A DNA stretch of 60,031 nt from Pedobacter sp. Leaf216 (GTDB taxonomy: Bacteria > Bacteroidota > Bacteroidia > Sphingobacteriales > Sphingobacteriaceae). The DNA is taken from assembly GCF_001421515.1 (NCBI RefSeq), contig NZ_LMKM01000015.1:18321-78351 (forward strand), written 5' to 3'. Positions 8,937 through 16,719 of this stretch are shown in pieces; the stretch's first letter is position 1, and the number at the start of each line of letters is the position of its first letter. Below the pieces are notes generated by a model that was not told where the DNA came from, did not search any database, and saw only the letters and a list, made by a program, of their open reading frames with translations. Made by a program: the position numbers and the translations under genes.

Positions 8937-8972
8937 AAAAAAAGCGTTCCGATGTGAAATCGGAACGCTTTT
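8937..8972 (-). terminator. Terminator of dnaK
   Basis: A 14-bp perfect stem (8940-8953 with 8959-8972, loop GTGAA) with core AGCGTTCCGAT. Read on the minus strand it ends in seven T residues, about 45 bp after the dnaK stop codon. Confidence 0.9.
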
Positions 8973-9016
8973 AATATTCTCCCAAGACTCTCGCCTCAGA
9001 ACTAAAGACTCAAGAC

Positions 9017-10927
9017 TTATTTCTTATCGTCTTCTTTTACTTCTTCAAAATCAACATCGGTAACGTTATCGCCACCACCTTGAGGCTGACCATCAGCTTG
9101 TGGTTGTTCACCACCTTGAGGCTGACCGCCATCTTTGTACATTTCCTCAGATGCTGCGTTCCATGCATTTTGCAATTCAGCTTGTGCTGCATCGATATCT
9201 GCAAAGTTACGAGAACCGTGTGCTGCTTTTAATTTCTCTAAACCAGCTTCGATTGGTGCTTTTTTATCAGCAGATAATTTATCACCAAACTCTTTTAGTT
9301 GTTTCTCAGTTGAGAAAATTAAAGCATCAGCTCCGTTGATTTTATCAGCTTCTTCTTTCTGCTTAGCATCATCTGCTGCATTAGCTTCAGCTTCTTCTTT
9401 CATTTTTTTGATCTCAGCATCAGTTAAACCTGAAGATGCTTCGATACGGATTTTTTGCTCTTTACCAGTAGCTTTATCTTTAGCACTTACGTGTAAGATA
9501 CCGTTGGCATCAATATCGAATGATACTTCTACCTGAGGCACACCACGAGGTGCTGGTGGAATACCATCTAAAATGAAACGGCCAATTGTACGGTTCTGAC
9601 CAGCCATTGGGCGCTCACCTTGTAAAATGTGAATTTCCACTGAAGGCTGGTTATCAGCCGCAGTTGAGAAAGTTTCAGATTTTTTGGTTGGGATTGTTGT
9701 GTTAGACTCGATTAATTTAGTCATTACACCACCCATAGTTTCAATACCTAATGATAAAGGCGTAACGTCTAATAACAATACATCTTTTACATCACCAGTT
9801 AATACACCACCTTGAATAGCAGCACCAATTGCTACAACCTCATCAGGGTTAACACCTTTACTTGGCTCTTTACCAAAGAAAGCTTTAACTGCATCCTGGA
9901 TTGCAGGAATACGGGTTGAACCACCTACCAAAATAATTTCGTCGATATCGCTTGTGCTTAAACCAGCATTTTTCAAAGCAGATTTACAAGGATCGATAGT
10001 ACGTTTGATCAAACTATCAGCCAATTGCTCAAATTTAGCACGAGATAATGTACGCACCAAGTGTTTAGGGCCGCTAGCATCAGCAGTAATGTATGGTAAG
10101 TTAATTTCAGTTGAAGTTGTGCTTGATAACTCAATTTTAGCTTTCTCAGCAGCTTCTTTTAAACGTTGTAAAGCCATTGGATCTTTAGCCAAATCCATGC
10201 TGTTTTCAGCTTTGAATTCGCTAGTTAACCAATCAATAATAATGTGGTCAAAGTCATCACCACCTAAGTGTGTATCACCATCAGTAGATTTTACTTCGAA
10301 AACGCCATCACCTAATTCCAATACAGAAACGTCATGTGTACCACCACCACAATCGAACACAACAATTTTCATGTCTTTGTGTGCTTTATCCAATCCATAA
10401 GCTAAAGCAGCTGCAGTCGGCTCGTTAATGATACGTTTTACAGTTAAACCTGCAATTTCGCCGGCCTCTTTAGTAGCCTGACGTTGTGCATCATTAAAAT
10501 AAGCTGGTACTGTAATAACCGCTTCTGTAACTTCCTGACCCAAGAAATCTTCAGCAGTTTTTTTCATTTTCTGCAAAATCATTGCAGAAATCTCCTGTGG
10601 AGTATATTTTCTGTCGTCGATTTCAACACGTGGTGTGTTGTTATCACCTTTAACAACTTTATAAGGTACACGTCCAGCTTCTTTCGCGCTTTCGTCATAG
10701 CTGTTACCCATAAAGCGTTTAATCGAATATATCGTTTTTGTTGGGTTGGTTATAGCCTGACGTTTAGCAGGCTCGCCAACCTTACGCTCACCGTTTTCTG
10801 CAAAAGCAACAATAGACGGTGTAGTACGTTTACCCTCACTGTTTGCGATAACTACAGGCTCGTTGCCCTCCATTACGCTCACGCAAGAGTTTGTTGTTCC
10901 TAAGTCTATTCCAATAATTTTTCCCAT
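9017..10927 (-). CDS. dnaK: Molecular chaperone DnaK (Hsp70)
   Basis: Cytoplasmic Hsp70 chaperone, 636 aa from the chosen start. The ATG at 10927 gives [14 protein letters not shown], the canonical Hsp70 N terminus; the open frame extends 22 codons further upstream but those residues match nothing in the family. The nucleotide-binding domain (about 1-385) contains the phosphate loop GTTNS at 10-14 and the [14 protein letters not shown] region. The substrate-binding domain and helical lid follow, with a Gly/Gln-rich tail ending [14 protein letters not shown]. The gene is monocistronic, with a strong terminator and no grpE or dnaJ beside it. Its J-domain partner CbpA is encoded 5 kb away on the other strand. 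Confidence 0.97.
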   Translation of the reverse strand: MGKIIGIDLGTTNSCVSVMEGNEPVVIANSEGKRTTPSIVAFAENGERKVGEPAKRQAITNPTKTIYSIKRFMGNSYDESAKEAGRVPYKVVKGDNNTPRVEIDDRKYTPQEISAMILQKMKKTAEDFLGQEVTEAVITVPAYFNDAQRQATKEAGEIAGLTVKRIINEPTAAALAYGLDKAHKDMKIVVFDCGGGTHDVSVLELGDGVFEVKSTDGDTHLGGDDFDHIIIDWLTSEFKAENSMDLAKDPMALQRLKEAAEKAKIELSSTTSTEINLPYITADASGPKHLVRTLSRAKFEQLADSLIKRTIDPCKSALKNAGLSTSDIDEIILVGGSTRIPAIQDAVKAFFGKEPSKGVNPDEVVAIGAAIQGGVLTGDVKDVLLLDVTPLSLGIETMGGVMTKLIESNTTIPTKKSETFSTAADNQPSVEIHILQGERPMAGQNRTIGRFILDGIPPAPRGVPQVEVSFDIDANGILHVSAKDKATGKEQKIRIEASSGLTDAEIKKMKEEAEANAADDAKQKEEADKINGADALIFSTEKQLKEFGDKLSADKKAPIEAGLEKLKAAHGSRNFADIDAAQAELQNAWNAASEEMYKDGGQPQGGEQPQADGQPQGGGDNVTDVDFEEVKEDDKK

Positions 10928-11058
10928 TGTATTTGTATTTTCTCTTTTTAAAGTATTATAATTTCTACTCCTATTAAACAATGCTTGTGCCAATTGGGTT
11001 TTGGCAGATAATACATGTAAAAGACTGATAAAATGTAAAAAAAGAGGTTATAGTTTAC

Positions 11059-11072
11059 TGACAGCATGACAG
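11059..11072. promoter_or_regulatory. Direct hexamer repeat upstream of dnaK
   Basis: TGACAG occurs at 11059-11064 and again at 11067-11072 (8-bp spacing), about 135 bp upstream of the dnaK start and 210 bp before the DUF1304 gene. It could be a regulator site in this divergent region. No clean -33/-7 promoter was recognised in 10928-11282. An AATCTGTACAATC-like repeat fragment lies at about 11240-11277. Confidence 0.25.
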
Positions 11073-11282
11073 AAATAAGCTGAAAGGCTTAGGTTTAAAT
11101 ACTAAAGCGAAGTACAAATTTCTGAAAATGATTTGAAAATGAAAGTCAATAGTGCTTTGGAGGCAGCAGTTCCGCTTTAGGGTTTATAATAACAGCCCGT
11201 TAAAAAACCACTTTTAATTTTTATATCTTTAGAGATACAATCAATCTGTACAATCATTTAAATCTGTATAATCCCTTATAAA

Positions 11283-11642
11283 ATGCAATTAGCAGCTCAA
11301 ATCGTAATCGGCTTAGTAGCCTTCATCCATATCTATATACTTTGGTTAGAAATGTTCGCCTGGACTACCAAAGCACCAAAAGTTTTTAAAACCATCCCTA
11401 AAGATTTGTTTGTGCCAACCAAAACCTTGGCAGCAAACCAGGGATTGTACAATGGATTTTTAGCCGCAGGTTTAATCTGGTCGTTATGTATAACTGATCA
11501 TCAGTGGAAAATTTATGTGGCTGTATTTTTTTTAACCTGCGTAATTATTGCTGGTATTTACGGTGCAGCCACGGCCAGTAAAAGGATTCTGTATGTACAG
11601 TCGATACCTGCATTGGTAGCCTTGATTTTATTGCATCTGTAA
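11283..11642 (+). CDS. DUF1304 family membrane protein
   Basis: A 119-aa very hydrophobic protein with four predicted membrane helices (about residues 4-26, 53-69, 76-95 and 102-118). The first helix pattern IHIYILWLEMFAW and the segment LAANQGLYNGFLAAGL match the DUF1304 family, whose function is unknown. The gene stands 57 bp before the transpeptidase gene on the same strand and the two could be co-transcribed, although the families have no known link. Confidence 0.85.
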   Translation: MQLAAQIVIGLVAFIHIYILWLEMFAWTTKAPKVFKTIPKDLFVPTKTLAANQGLYNGFLAAGLIWSLCITDHQWKIYVAVFFLTCVIIAGIYGAATASKRILYVQSIPALVALILLHL

Positions 11643-11699
11643 ATTCATCTATCGGTTGTGGCTCAACAATAAAAATGTATGCTTTTTCATTAATCTTAT

Positions 11700-12275
11700 A
11701 TGCTTAAGTTATCCGCTATCCTTTTCTTATTTACGCTGTTAGGTTTAAAACCCACTACTGGTAACAAAATAAGAGAAGAAAGAATTAATGAAGCCCTAGC
11801 TTTTTGCCATAAAAACAAGATGGACACTTCCATCGCCATCATGGTTGATATGAGTATCCACTCCGGCAAAAACAGAATTTTCGTTTACGATTTCAAACAA
11901 AAAGCAATTACCGTTGAAGGATTGTGTGCGCATGGTGTTGGTGGAGGCAGTACTCCGGCCAAACCCGTTTTTAGCAATAAAGAAGGTAGTTATTGTACTT
12001 CATTGGGTAAGTATAAAGTGAAAGGCCGCTCTTATAGTAATTGGGGGATTCATGTACACTATAAAATGTTTGGATTAGAGCAATCAAACAGTAATGCTTT
12101 TAAGCGAATTGTCGTTTTACATTCCTATACGCCTGTACCCAACCAGGAAATTTATCCTCAAACCTTATTTGGCCAAAGTGCCGGCTGCCCTGTTTTATCA
12201 GATGGTACCATGCTAAAGATTGATGTGTTACTCAAAAACAGGAAAAAGCCAGTGTTGCTTTGGATTTATTCTTAG
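11700..12275 (+). CDS. Murein L,D-transpeptidase catalytic domain protein
   Basis: A 191-aa exported protein of the YkuD_2 type. A short signal peptide (about 1-20) precedes a single catalytic domain. The catalytic pair is visible as His141 in VVLHSYTP and Cys163 in QSAGCPVLS, the usual HxnSxGC arrangement of L,D-transpeptidases. Such enzymes form or remodel 3-3 cross-links or attach proteins to peptidoglycan in the periplasm. No peptidoglycan-binding domain is present, as is usual in Bacteroidota members. Confidence 0.87.
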   Translation: MLKLSAILFLFTLLGLKPTTGNKIREERINEALAFCHKNKMDTSIAIMVDMSIHSGKNRIFVYDFKQKAITVEGLCAHGVGGGSTPAKPVFSNKEGSYCTSLGKYKVKGRSYSNWGIHVHYKMFGLEQSNSNAFKRIVVLHSYTPVPNQEIYPQTLFGQSAGCPVLSDGTMLKIDVLLKNRKKPVLLWIYS

Positions 12276-12303
12276 GCGATCAACTTAATAAAGGCCTTCG
12301 TTA

Positions 12304-12359
12304 CCCCTGAACCTGTTTTAGGGGCTAGTTTAAAAGGGGATAACGCCCCATTTGTTTTT
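12304..12359 (+). terminator. Hairpin cluster after the transpeptidase gene
   Basis: CCCCT (12304-12308) can pair with AGGGG (12320-12324), and GGGG (12336-12339) with CCCC (12346-12349). A T-rich stretch follows. This could end the transpeptidase transcript, but the stems are short. Confidence 0.4.
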
Positions 12360-12368
12360 CTAAATGTA

Positions 12369-12404
12369 TGATAGATGCTAAAATAAATTCAGCATGACGA
12401 CCAC
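12369..12404 (+). repeat. Dispersed TGCTGAA palindrome, partial copy
   Basis: GATGCTAAAATAAATTCAGC followed by ATGACGACCACATT repeats the second half of the 85-bp element at 8520 and 8826, with one stem mismatch. It abuts the 3' end of the methyltransferase gene. Confidence 0.7.
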
Positions 12405-12414
12405 ATTAAAAAAT

Positions 12415-13602
12415 CTAAAGCCCCAATAATCTTTCCAAATGGTGGTGCCCAATCCCGAAATATTCTTTACTTGCTTTAATTTTCTGTAAAATTTCTGCTT
12501 TCTTCTCTGCACCATGCTCCTTGCCCTTTATCCCTACCACAAGTACATTCTTAGGCGTATGCGCATCAGAAATAAATTCGAATACCTTGGTTTTATACCC
12601 GAAGTATTCCAAAATCAGGGCACGTATACCATCAGTAACCATTTCGGCCTGACGTTCTAAAAAGATACCATATTTAGTTAAAAATGATACCTCATTCTTT
12701 ACTTTATGTTGCTCAATTTCTTTACGGATTTGTTTGTGGCAACAAGGTGCAACCACAATCAGTTCGGCATGAGCTTTAATTCCCTTGAAAATTGCATCGT
12801 CAGTTGCGGTATCGCAGGCATGCAAGGCAATTAATAAATTAACATCCTCAGCATTATATTCCTCAATTGTTCCCTGAACAAATTTTAATTTATCGAAAGC
12901 AGATTTGTCGGCCACTTGATTGCATAAATCAACCATATCCTGGCGGTATTCAACACCAATTACTTCAGTTTTCAGTTTTAAAACCGAATGCAGGTAATCG
13001 TATAATGCAAAAGTTAAATATCCTTTACCGGAGCCCATATCAGCCACTTTTTTAATCGTACCTTCTGGCAGCTCCTTAATTAAAGAACTTAAAATTTCAA
13101 TATAATGGTTTATCTGACGGAATTTATCCTGGGCATTTTTAAACACCTTACCATCGGCATCGGTAATTTTCAGTTCCGTTAAATACGACTTTGAATCGGG
13201 TTTAATTAAACGCGCTTTTTCTTTGTCGTGGTTTACAGAAGGAGCGGTCGCGCTTGATGCCGGACTTTCTCTCAAAACAATTTTACCATTATTCAATTCT
13301 TCCAAAATCAGGTCTTTTTCGGTCGTAAATAAAGTACCGATTTTAAAACCTTGCTCCAGGTAATCAGAAATTAGATCTATAGCTTCATCAACCGGGTAAT
13401 TTTTCACCACATCGCGGGTTTTGTAACGGTAGGTAAAAGCCAGTTTATCATCGCGCTTAATTACAACTTTACGAACCAGCAACTGTTTTAATGCTTCTTC
13501 ATTGCCTTTATAGTTCCCTAAAGAAACTTTTACAAAAGTTGTTGCATTCAGGCTTTCTTTTAAAGCTGCGATAAATTGTTTGATATATTCTGACACTGGC
13601 AT
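12415..13602 (-). CDS. SAM-dependent methyltransferase (METTL25/Methyltransf_32-like)
   Basis: A 395-aa class I methyltransferase. The SAM-binding motif I is VADMGSGKGY at residues 186-195, followed by the acidic end of strand 2 (VIGVEYR). The downstream signatures HACD (261-264) and APCCHKQ (285-291) are typical of the Methyltransf_32 domain shared with eukaryotic METTL25 and GSTCD. The N-terminal ~180 residues form a separate region of unknown role, possibly RNA binding. METTL25-type proteins have been linked to ribosomal modification, but the substrate here is not known. The gene is monocistronic between + strand neighbours. Confidence 0.8.
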   Translation of the reverse strand: MPVSEYIKQFIAALKESLNATTFVKVSLGNYKGNEEALKQLLVRKVVIKRDDKLAFTYRYKTRDVVKNYPVDEAIDLISDYLEQGFKIGTLFTTEKDLILEELNNGKIVLRESPASSATAPSVNHDKEKARLIKPDSKSYLTELKITDADGKVFKNAQDKFRQINHYIEILSSLIKELPEGTIKKVADMGSGKGYLTFALYDYLHSVLKLKTEVIGVEYRQDMVDLCNQVADKSAFDKLKFVQGTIEEYNAEDVNLLIALHACDTATDDAIFKGIKAHAELIVVAPCCHKQIRKEIEQHKVKNEVSFLTKYGIFLERQAEMVTDGIRALILEYFGYKTKVFEFISDAHTPKNVLVVGIKGKEHGAEKKAEILQKIKASKEYFGIGHHHLERLLGL

Positions 13603-13847
13603 TGAAATTTAAATGACAAAGATAATCAAGTTTACCCGGAGCAGAACATCTGCGTGATAATGTAACAATAGAGCGACCAAATTAAATTTTTCACCGCCAA
13701 AAAAGGGCTGATACATTGTTAACGTAATACGATTTAGAAATACACAAAGGCAGCAATTATCTATATTGATTCCAAAGAAGCCTAACGCTTTTATTTCAAA
13801 AAATTAAGCTTTAGATTAGAGCATATAAAAATAGCTAACCATAATCC

Positions 13848-15584
13848 ATGAGTGACTTTCAGATAAAAAAATCGCCTACCGTTTATGATGCCATTGTTGT
13901 TGGCTCTGGTGCGGGTGGTGGAATGGCTGCATATGTTCTGGCCCATGCAGGTCAAAAGGTTTTAATGCTAGAGGCCGGTCAAAATTTCGATCCCCGATTA
14001 GATTCACATCAACTAAAATGGCCCTGGGAATCTCCACGTAGAGGTGCAGGTACTGTTAGGCCATTTGGCGATTTCGATGCTTCTTACGGAGGCTGGGAAT
14101 TGGAAGGTGAGCCTTATACCCAAAAAAATAAAAGCGAATTCGAGTGGTTCCGCTCGCGGATGCTCGGTGGCCGTACCAACCACTGGGGAAGAATTTCTTT
14201 GCGGATGGGCCCCGAAGATTTTAAACCTAAAGATGGCTTAACAGATGCCTGGCCTATAACATATGCCGATGTTAAACCGTTTTATGATAAAGTAGACCGC
14301 ATGATTGGGGTTTATGGAACAGCAGAAGGTTTAGAAAATGAACCTGATGGAATTTTTATGAAACCACCTAAACCAAGGTTAAATGAGCTTTTTATCAAAA
14401 AAGGTGCAGAAAAGGCTGGTGTAAAAGTAATTACTGGTCGTGGCTCGGTACTTACCGAAGCTTTACCGAATAACAGCGACCGTGCTCCTTGCTTTTACTG
14501 TGGGCAATGCGGAAGAAGCTGCAAAGTTTATGGCGATTTTTCTTCTTCTTCATGTTTGGTAAACCCTGCAATAAAAACCGGTAACCTTACTGTAATTACT
14601 GATGCAATGGTGCGCGAGGTGATTACCGATAAAGATGGTACAGCTAAGGGCGTTTCGTATGTAAACCGTAAAGATTTACAAGAATATCAGGTTACTGGCA
14701 AGCTGGTTATTTTAGGTGCAAGTGCTTGCGAATCGGCCCGTATATTATTAAATTCAAAATCAAATTCGCATCCAAACGGCTTGGCCAACAGCAGTGGTGT
14801 AATCGGCAAATACCTGCATGATTCTACAGGGGCAAGTGTTTCGGGTTTTCTTCCACAGTTAATGGACAGGAAGCGTTACAACGAAGATGGTGTTGGCAGT
14901 GTGCATATTTATTCGCCCTGGTGGTTAGATAACCGGAAATTAAACTTTCCACGTGGTTATCATATCGAATATTGGGGTGGAATGGGCATGCCTGCTTATG
15001 GCTTTGGCGGTGGCGTGGCCGAAATGAATGGAATGGTACCAGGAAGGGATGGCAAAATGAAAGAAGCGGGTGGGTATGGTAAATCTTTAAAAGATGATTA
15101 TCGCCGTTTTTATGGAACTGGAGTTGGAATGGCAGGCCGTGGTACCGCAATTGCGAGAGAAAGCAATTACTGCGAAATTGATCCTAATACGGTTGATAAA
15201 TACGGGATTCCTGTTTTGAGGTTCAATTATAAATGGGACAAAGATGAAATTCTGCAAGCCAAACACATGCAGGAAACATTCCTGTCAATTATGAAAGAAA
15301 TGGGTGCTGTTGTAACCTCTGAAATACAGGGAGCAGACACCAATTATGGTTTACTCAACCCCGGTAAAATTATTCACGAAGTTGGAACAATCCGTATGGG
15401 GGATGATCCTAAAAAATCAGCATTGAATAAATATTGCCAGGCACACGATTGCAAAAACCTATTTGTGGTTGATGCTGGTCCGTTTGTACAGCAGGGCGAC
15501 AAAAATGCCACCTGGACTATTTTAGCACTTTCGATGCGTACAGCCGAATATATTTTAGCTCAAAAGAAAAAACAAAACATTTAA
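13848..15584 (+). CDS. GMC family FAD-dependent oxidoreductase
   Basis: A 578-aa flavoprotein dehydrogenase. The dinucleotide-binding motif VVGSGAGGG lies at residues 17-25; His510 (HEVGTIRMG) and Asn553 (GDKNATW) are the expected catalytic pair. A cysteine cluster CxxCxxCxxxC (Cys215, 218, 221, 225) plus Cys236 sits mid-protein, which suggests an iron-sulphur cluster as in FAD-dependent glucose and fructose dehydrogenase large subunits. The next gene, 11 bp downstream, encodes a subunit-3-like partner with an export signal, so this enzyme probably crosses the membrane with it and oxidises a sugar or sugar alcohol in the periplasm. A 3-keto-sugar-forming role, as in LacA, is an inference. Confidence 0.9.
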   Translation: MSDFQIKKSPTVYDAIVVGSGAGGGMAAYVLAHAGQKVLMLEAGQNFDPRLDSHQLKWPWESPRRGAGTVRPFGDFDASYGGWELEGEPYTQKNKSEFEWFRSRMLGGRTNHWGRISLRMGPEDFKPKDGLTDAWPITYADVKPFYDKVDRMIGVYGTAEGLENEPDGIFMKPPKPRLNELFIKKGAEKAGVKVITGRGSVLTEALPNNSDRAPCFYCGQCGRSCKVYGDFSSSSCLVNPAIKTGNLTVITDAMVREVITDKDGTAKGVSYVNRKDLQEYQVTGKLVILGASACESARILLNSKSNSHPNGLANSSGVIGKYLHDSTGASVSGFLPQLMDRKRYNEDGVGSVHIYSPWWLDNRKLNFPRGYHIEYWGGMGMPAYGFGGGVAEMNGMVPGRDGKMKEAGGYGKSLKDDYRRFYGTGVGMAGRGTAIARESNYCEIDPNTVDKYGIPVLRFNYKWDKDEILQAKHMQETFLSIMKEMGAVVTSEIQGADTNYGLLNPGKIIHEVGTIRMGDDPKKSALNKYCQAHDCKNLFVVDAGPFVQQGDKNATWTILALSMRTAEYILAQKKKQNI

Positions 15585-15595
15585 AGAATTACTAT

Positions 15596-16228
15596 ATGAA
15601 CAGACGTGATTCCCTAAAAGCACTGGGTTTAACAGTTGTTAGTACCACAGTACTACTTGAAGCCTGTAAGCAACCTGAAACAAAAACCGATGTAGCAGCA
15701 CCAGAAGAAACGGCAAAAGAAACAGGAAGAGAGCCCTGGGAAATTGACCGAGATAAAAAATTAAAAGCCGAAACCTATTTTACCAAACATGAAATGGCTA
15801 CAATTACGGTTTTAGCTGATATCATTATACCTAAAGATGATGTTTCTGGCAGTGCTTCTGATGCCAAGGTGCCAGAATTTATTGAGTTTATTGTAAAGGA
15901 TATTCCAGAGCATAAAGTACCCATGCGTGGCGGCCTGAAATGGCTGGATGTGTACAGTTTTAATAAATTCCAGAAACCTTTTGTTGAGGCATCTACAGAT
16001 CAACAGCTTTCGATTGTAGATGAAATTGCTTACCCGAAAAAAGCCCGACCAGAAATGCAGGCAGGGGTAACATTTTTCAACAGAATGAGAAATTTAACTG
16101 CATCAGGGTTTTATACAACGGAAATTGGCGTTAAAGATATTGGCTATGTTGGCAATGCGCCAAACCAATGGGCAGGTGTTCCAGCAGATGTACTGAAACA
16201 GTACGGTATGGAGAATGTGAAGGTATAG
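15596..16228 (+). CDS. Gluconate 2-dehydrogenase subunit 3-like protein
   Basis: A 210-aa partner subunit. The N terminus MNRRDSLKAL has a twin-arginine-like pair and leads into a hydrophobic stretch with the lipobox LLEAC (Cys24), so it is probably a Tat-exported lipoprotein. The mature part matches the gluconate 2-dehydrogenase subunit 3 family, whose members carry the folded catalytic flavoprotein across the membrane by hitchhiking. It starts 11 bp after the GMC gene. No cytochrome c subunit gene is adjacent, so the electron acceptor is encoded elsewhere. Confidence 0.87.
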   Translation: MNRRDSLKALGLTVVSTTVLLEACKQPETKTDVAAPEETAKETGREPWEIDRDKKLKAETYFTKHEMATITVLADIIIPKDDVSGSASDAKVPEFIEFIVKDIPEHKVPMRGGLKWLDVYSFNKFQKPFVEASTDQQLSIVDEIAYPKKARPEMQAGVTFFNRMRNLTASGFYTTEIGVKDIGYVGNAPNQWAGVPADVLKQYGMENVKV

Positions 16229-16267
16229 CCTAAAAAATCATCAGTGCCAAAAGTCTTTTCAGCCGAG

Positions 16268-16327
16268 GAAGTAATATTAAAGTGCTAGCCGGTTGCGATC
16301 GTTGTAAGATTGCTTCGTCGTTACTTC
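16268..16327. repeat. Degenerate inverted repeat of the ATTGCTTCG family
   Basis: GAAGTAA (16268-16274) and TTACTTC (16321-16327) flank AAGATTGCTTCGTCG. The wording resembles the longer inverted repeat at 40258-40368 and may be an older copy. It lies in the gene-free stretch 16229-16719. Confidence 0.45.
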
Positions 16328-16342
16328 TCTCGATGGCGACGA

Positions 16343-16440
16343 ATGCGAAATTACGCGGTTTGTGAAGACTCGAACCATGGTAGATGGAAAATATAATCTT
16401 ATAGCAAAGAAGTCAAGTTTTAAAAACTTGACTTCTTTAT
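16343..16440 (+). repeat. Direct repeat with terminator-like hairpin, copy 1
   Basis: About 97 bp repeated at 16574-16668. It contains GGTTTGTGAA...CGAACCA and a 12-bp perfect stem (AAAGAAGTCAAG at 16406-16417, CTTGACTTCTTT at 16427-16438). The hairpin lies about 180 bp after the subunit-3 stop codon and may end that transcript. Confidence 0.75.
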
Positions 16441-16448
16441 TTAAGCGT

Positions 16449-16521
16449 TTTTAACCACAAATGGACATATATAAACACAGATCTTTATATCTGTGTGCAT
16501 CCTTTTTATCTGTGGTTAAAA
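16449..16521. repeat. Nested palindrome of the ATCTGTGT family
   Basis: Outer arms TTTTAACCACA (16449-16459) and TGTGGTTAAAA (16511-16521) are perfect inverse complements. Inner arms ACACAGAT (16475-16482) and ATCTGTGT (16489-16496) are also perfect. It lies between two direct repeats. Confidence 0.8.
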
Positions 16522-16573
16522 GATATTTTCTTGTGAATAGGATTCCCCTTAGTGATATTAAGTGTCCTCACGT

Positions 16574-16668
16574 ACCGAAATGCGATGGTTTGTGAATACG
16601 CGAACCACGGTTGATAAAATATAATCTTATACCAAAGAAGTCAAGTTTTAAAAACTTGACTTCTTTTA
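16574..16668 (+). repeat. Direct repeat with terminator-like hairpin, copy 2
   Basis: Second copy of the element at 16343. The same 12-bp stem is at 16634-16645 and 16655-16666, followed by TATTT. A CCTGAAA/TTTCAGG palindrome follows at about 16685-16701. It lies just 3' of the glycoside hydrolase stop codon. Confidence 0.75.
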
Positions 16669-16719
16669 TTTATGGCAATAAAGACCCTGAAACAATTTCA
16701 GGTTGACGTAAATAAAATA

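Noticed and set aside
10928..10993. Longer N terminus for DnaK
   Set aside because: Hsp70 proteins begin at [12 protein letters not shown]; the 22 extra residues have no match in the family.
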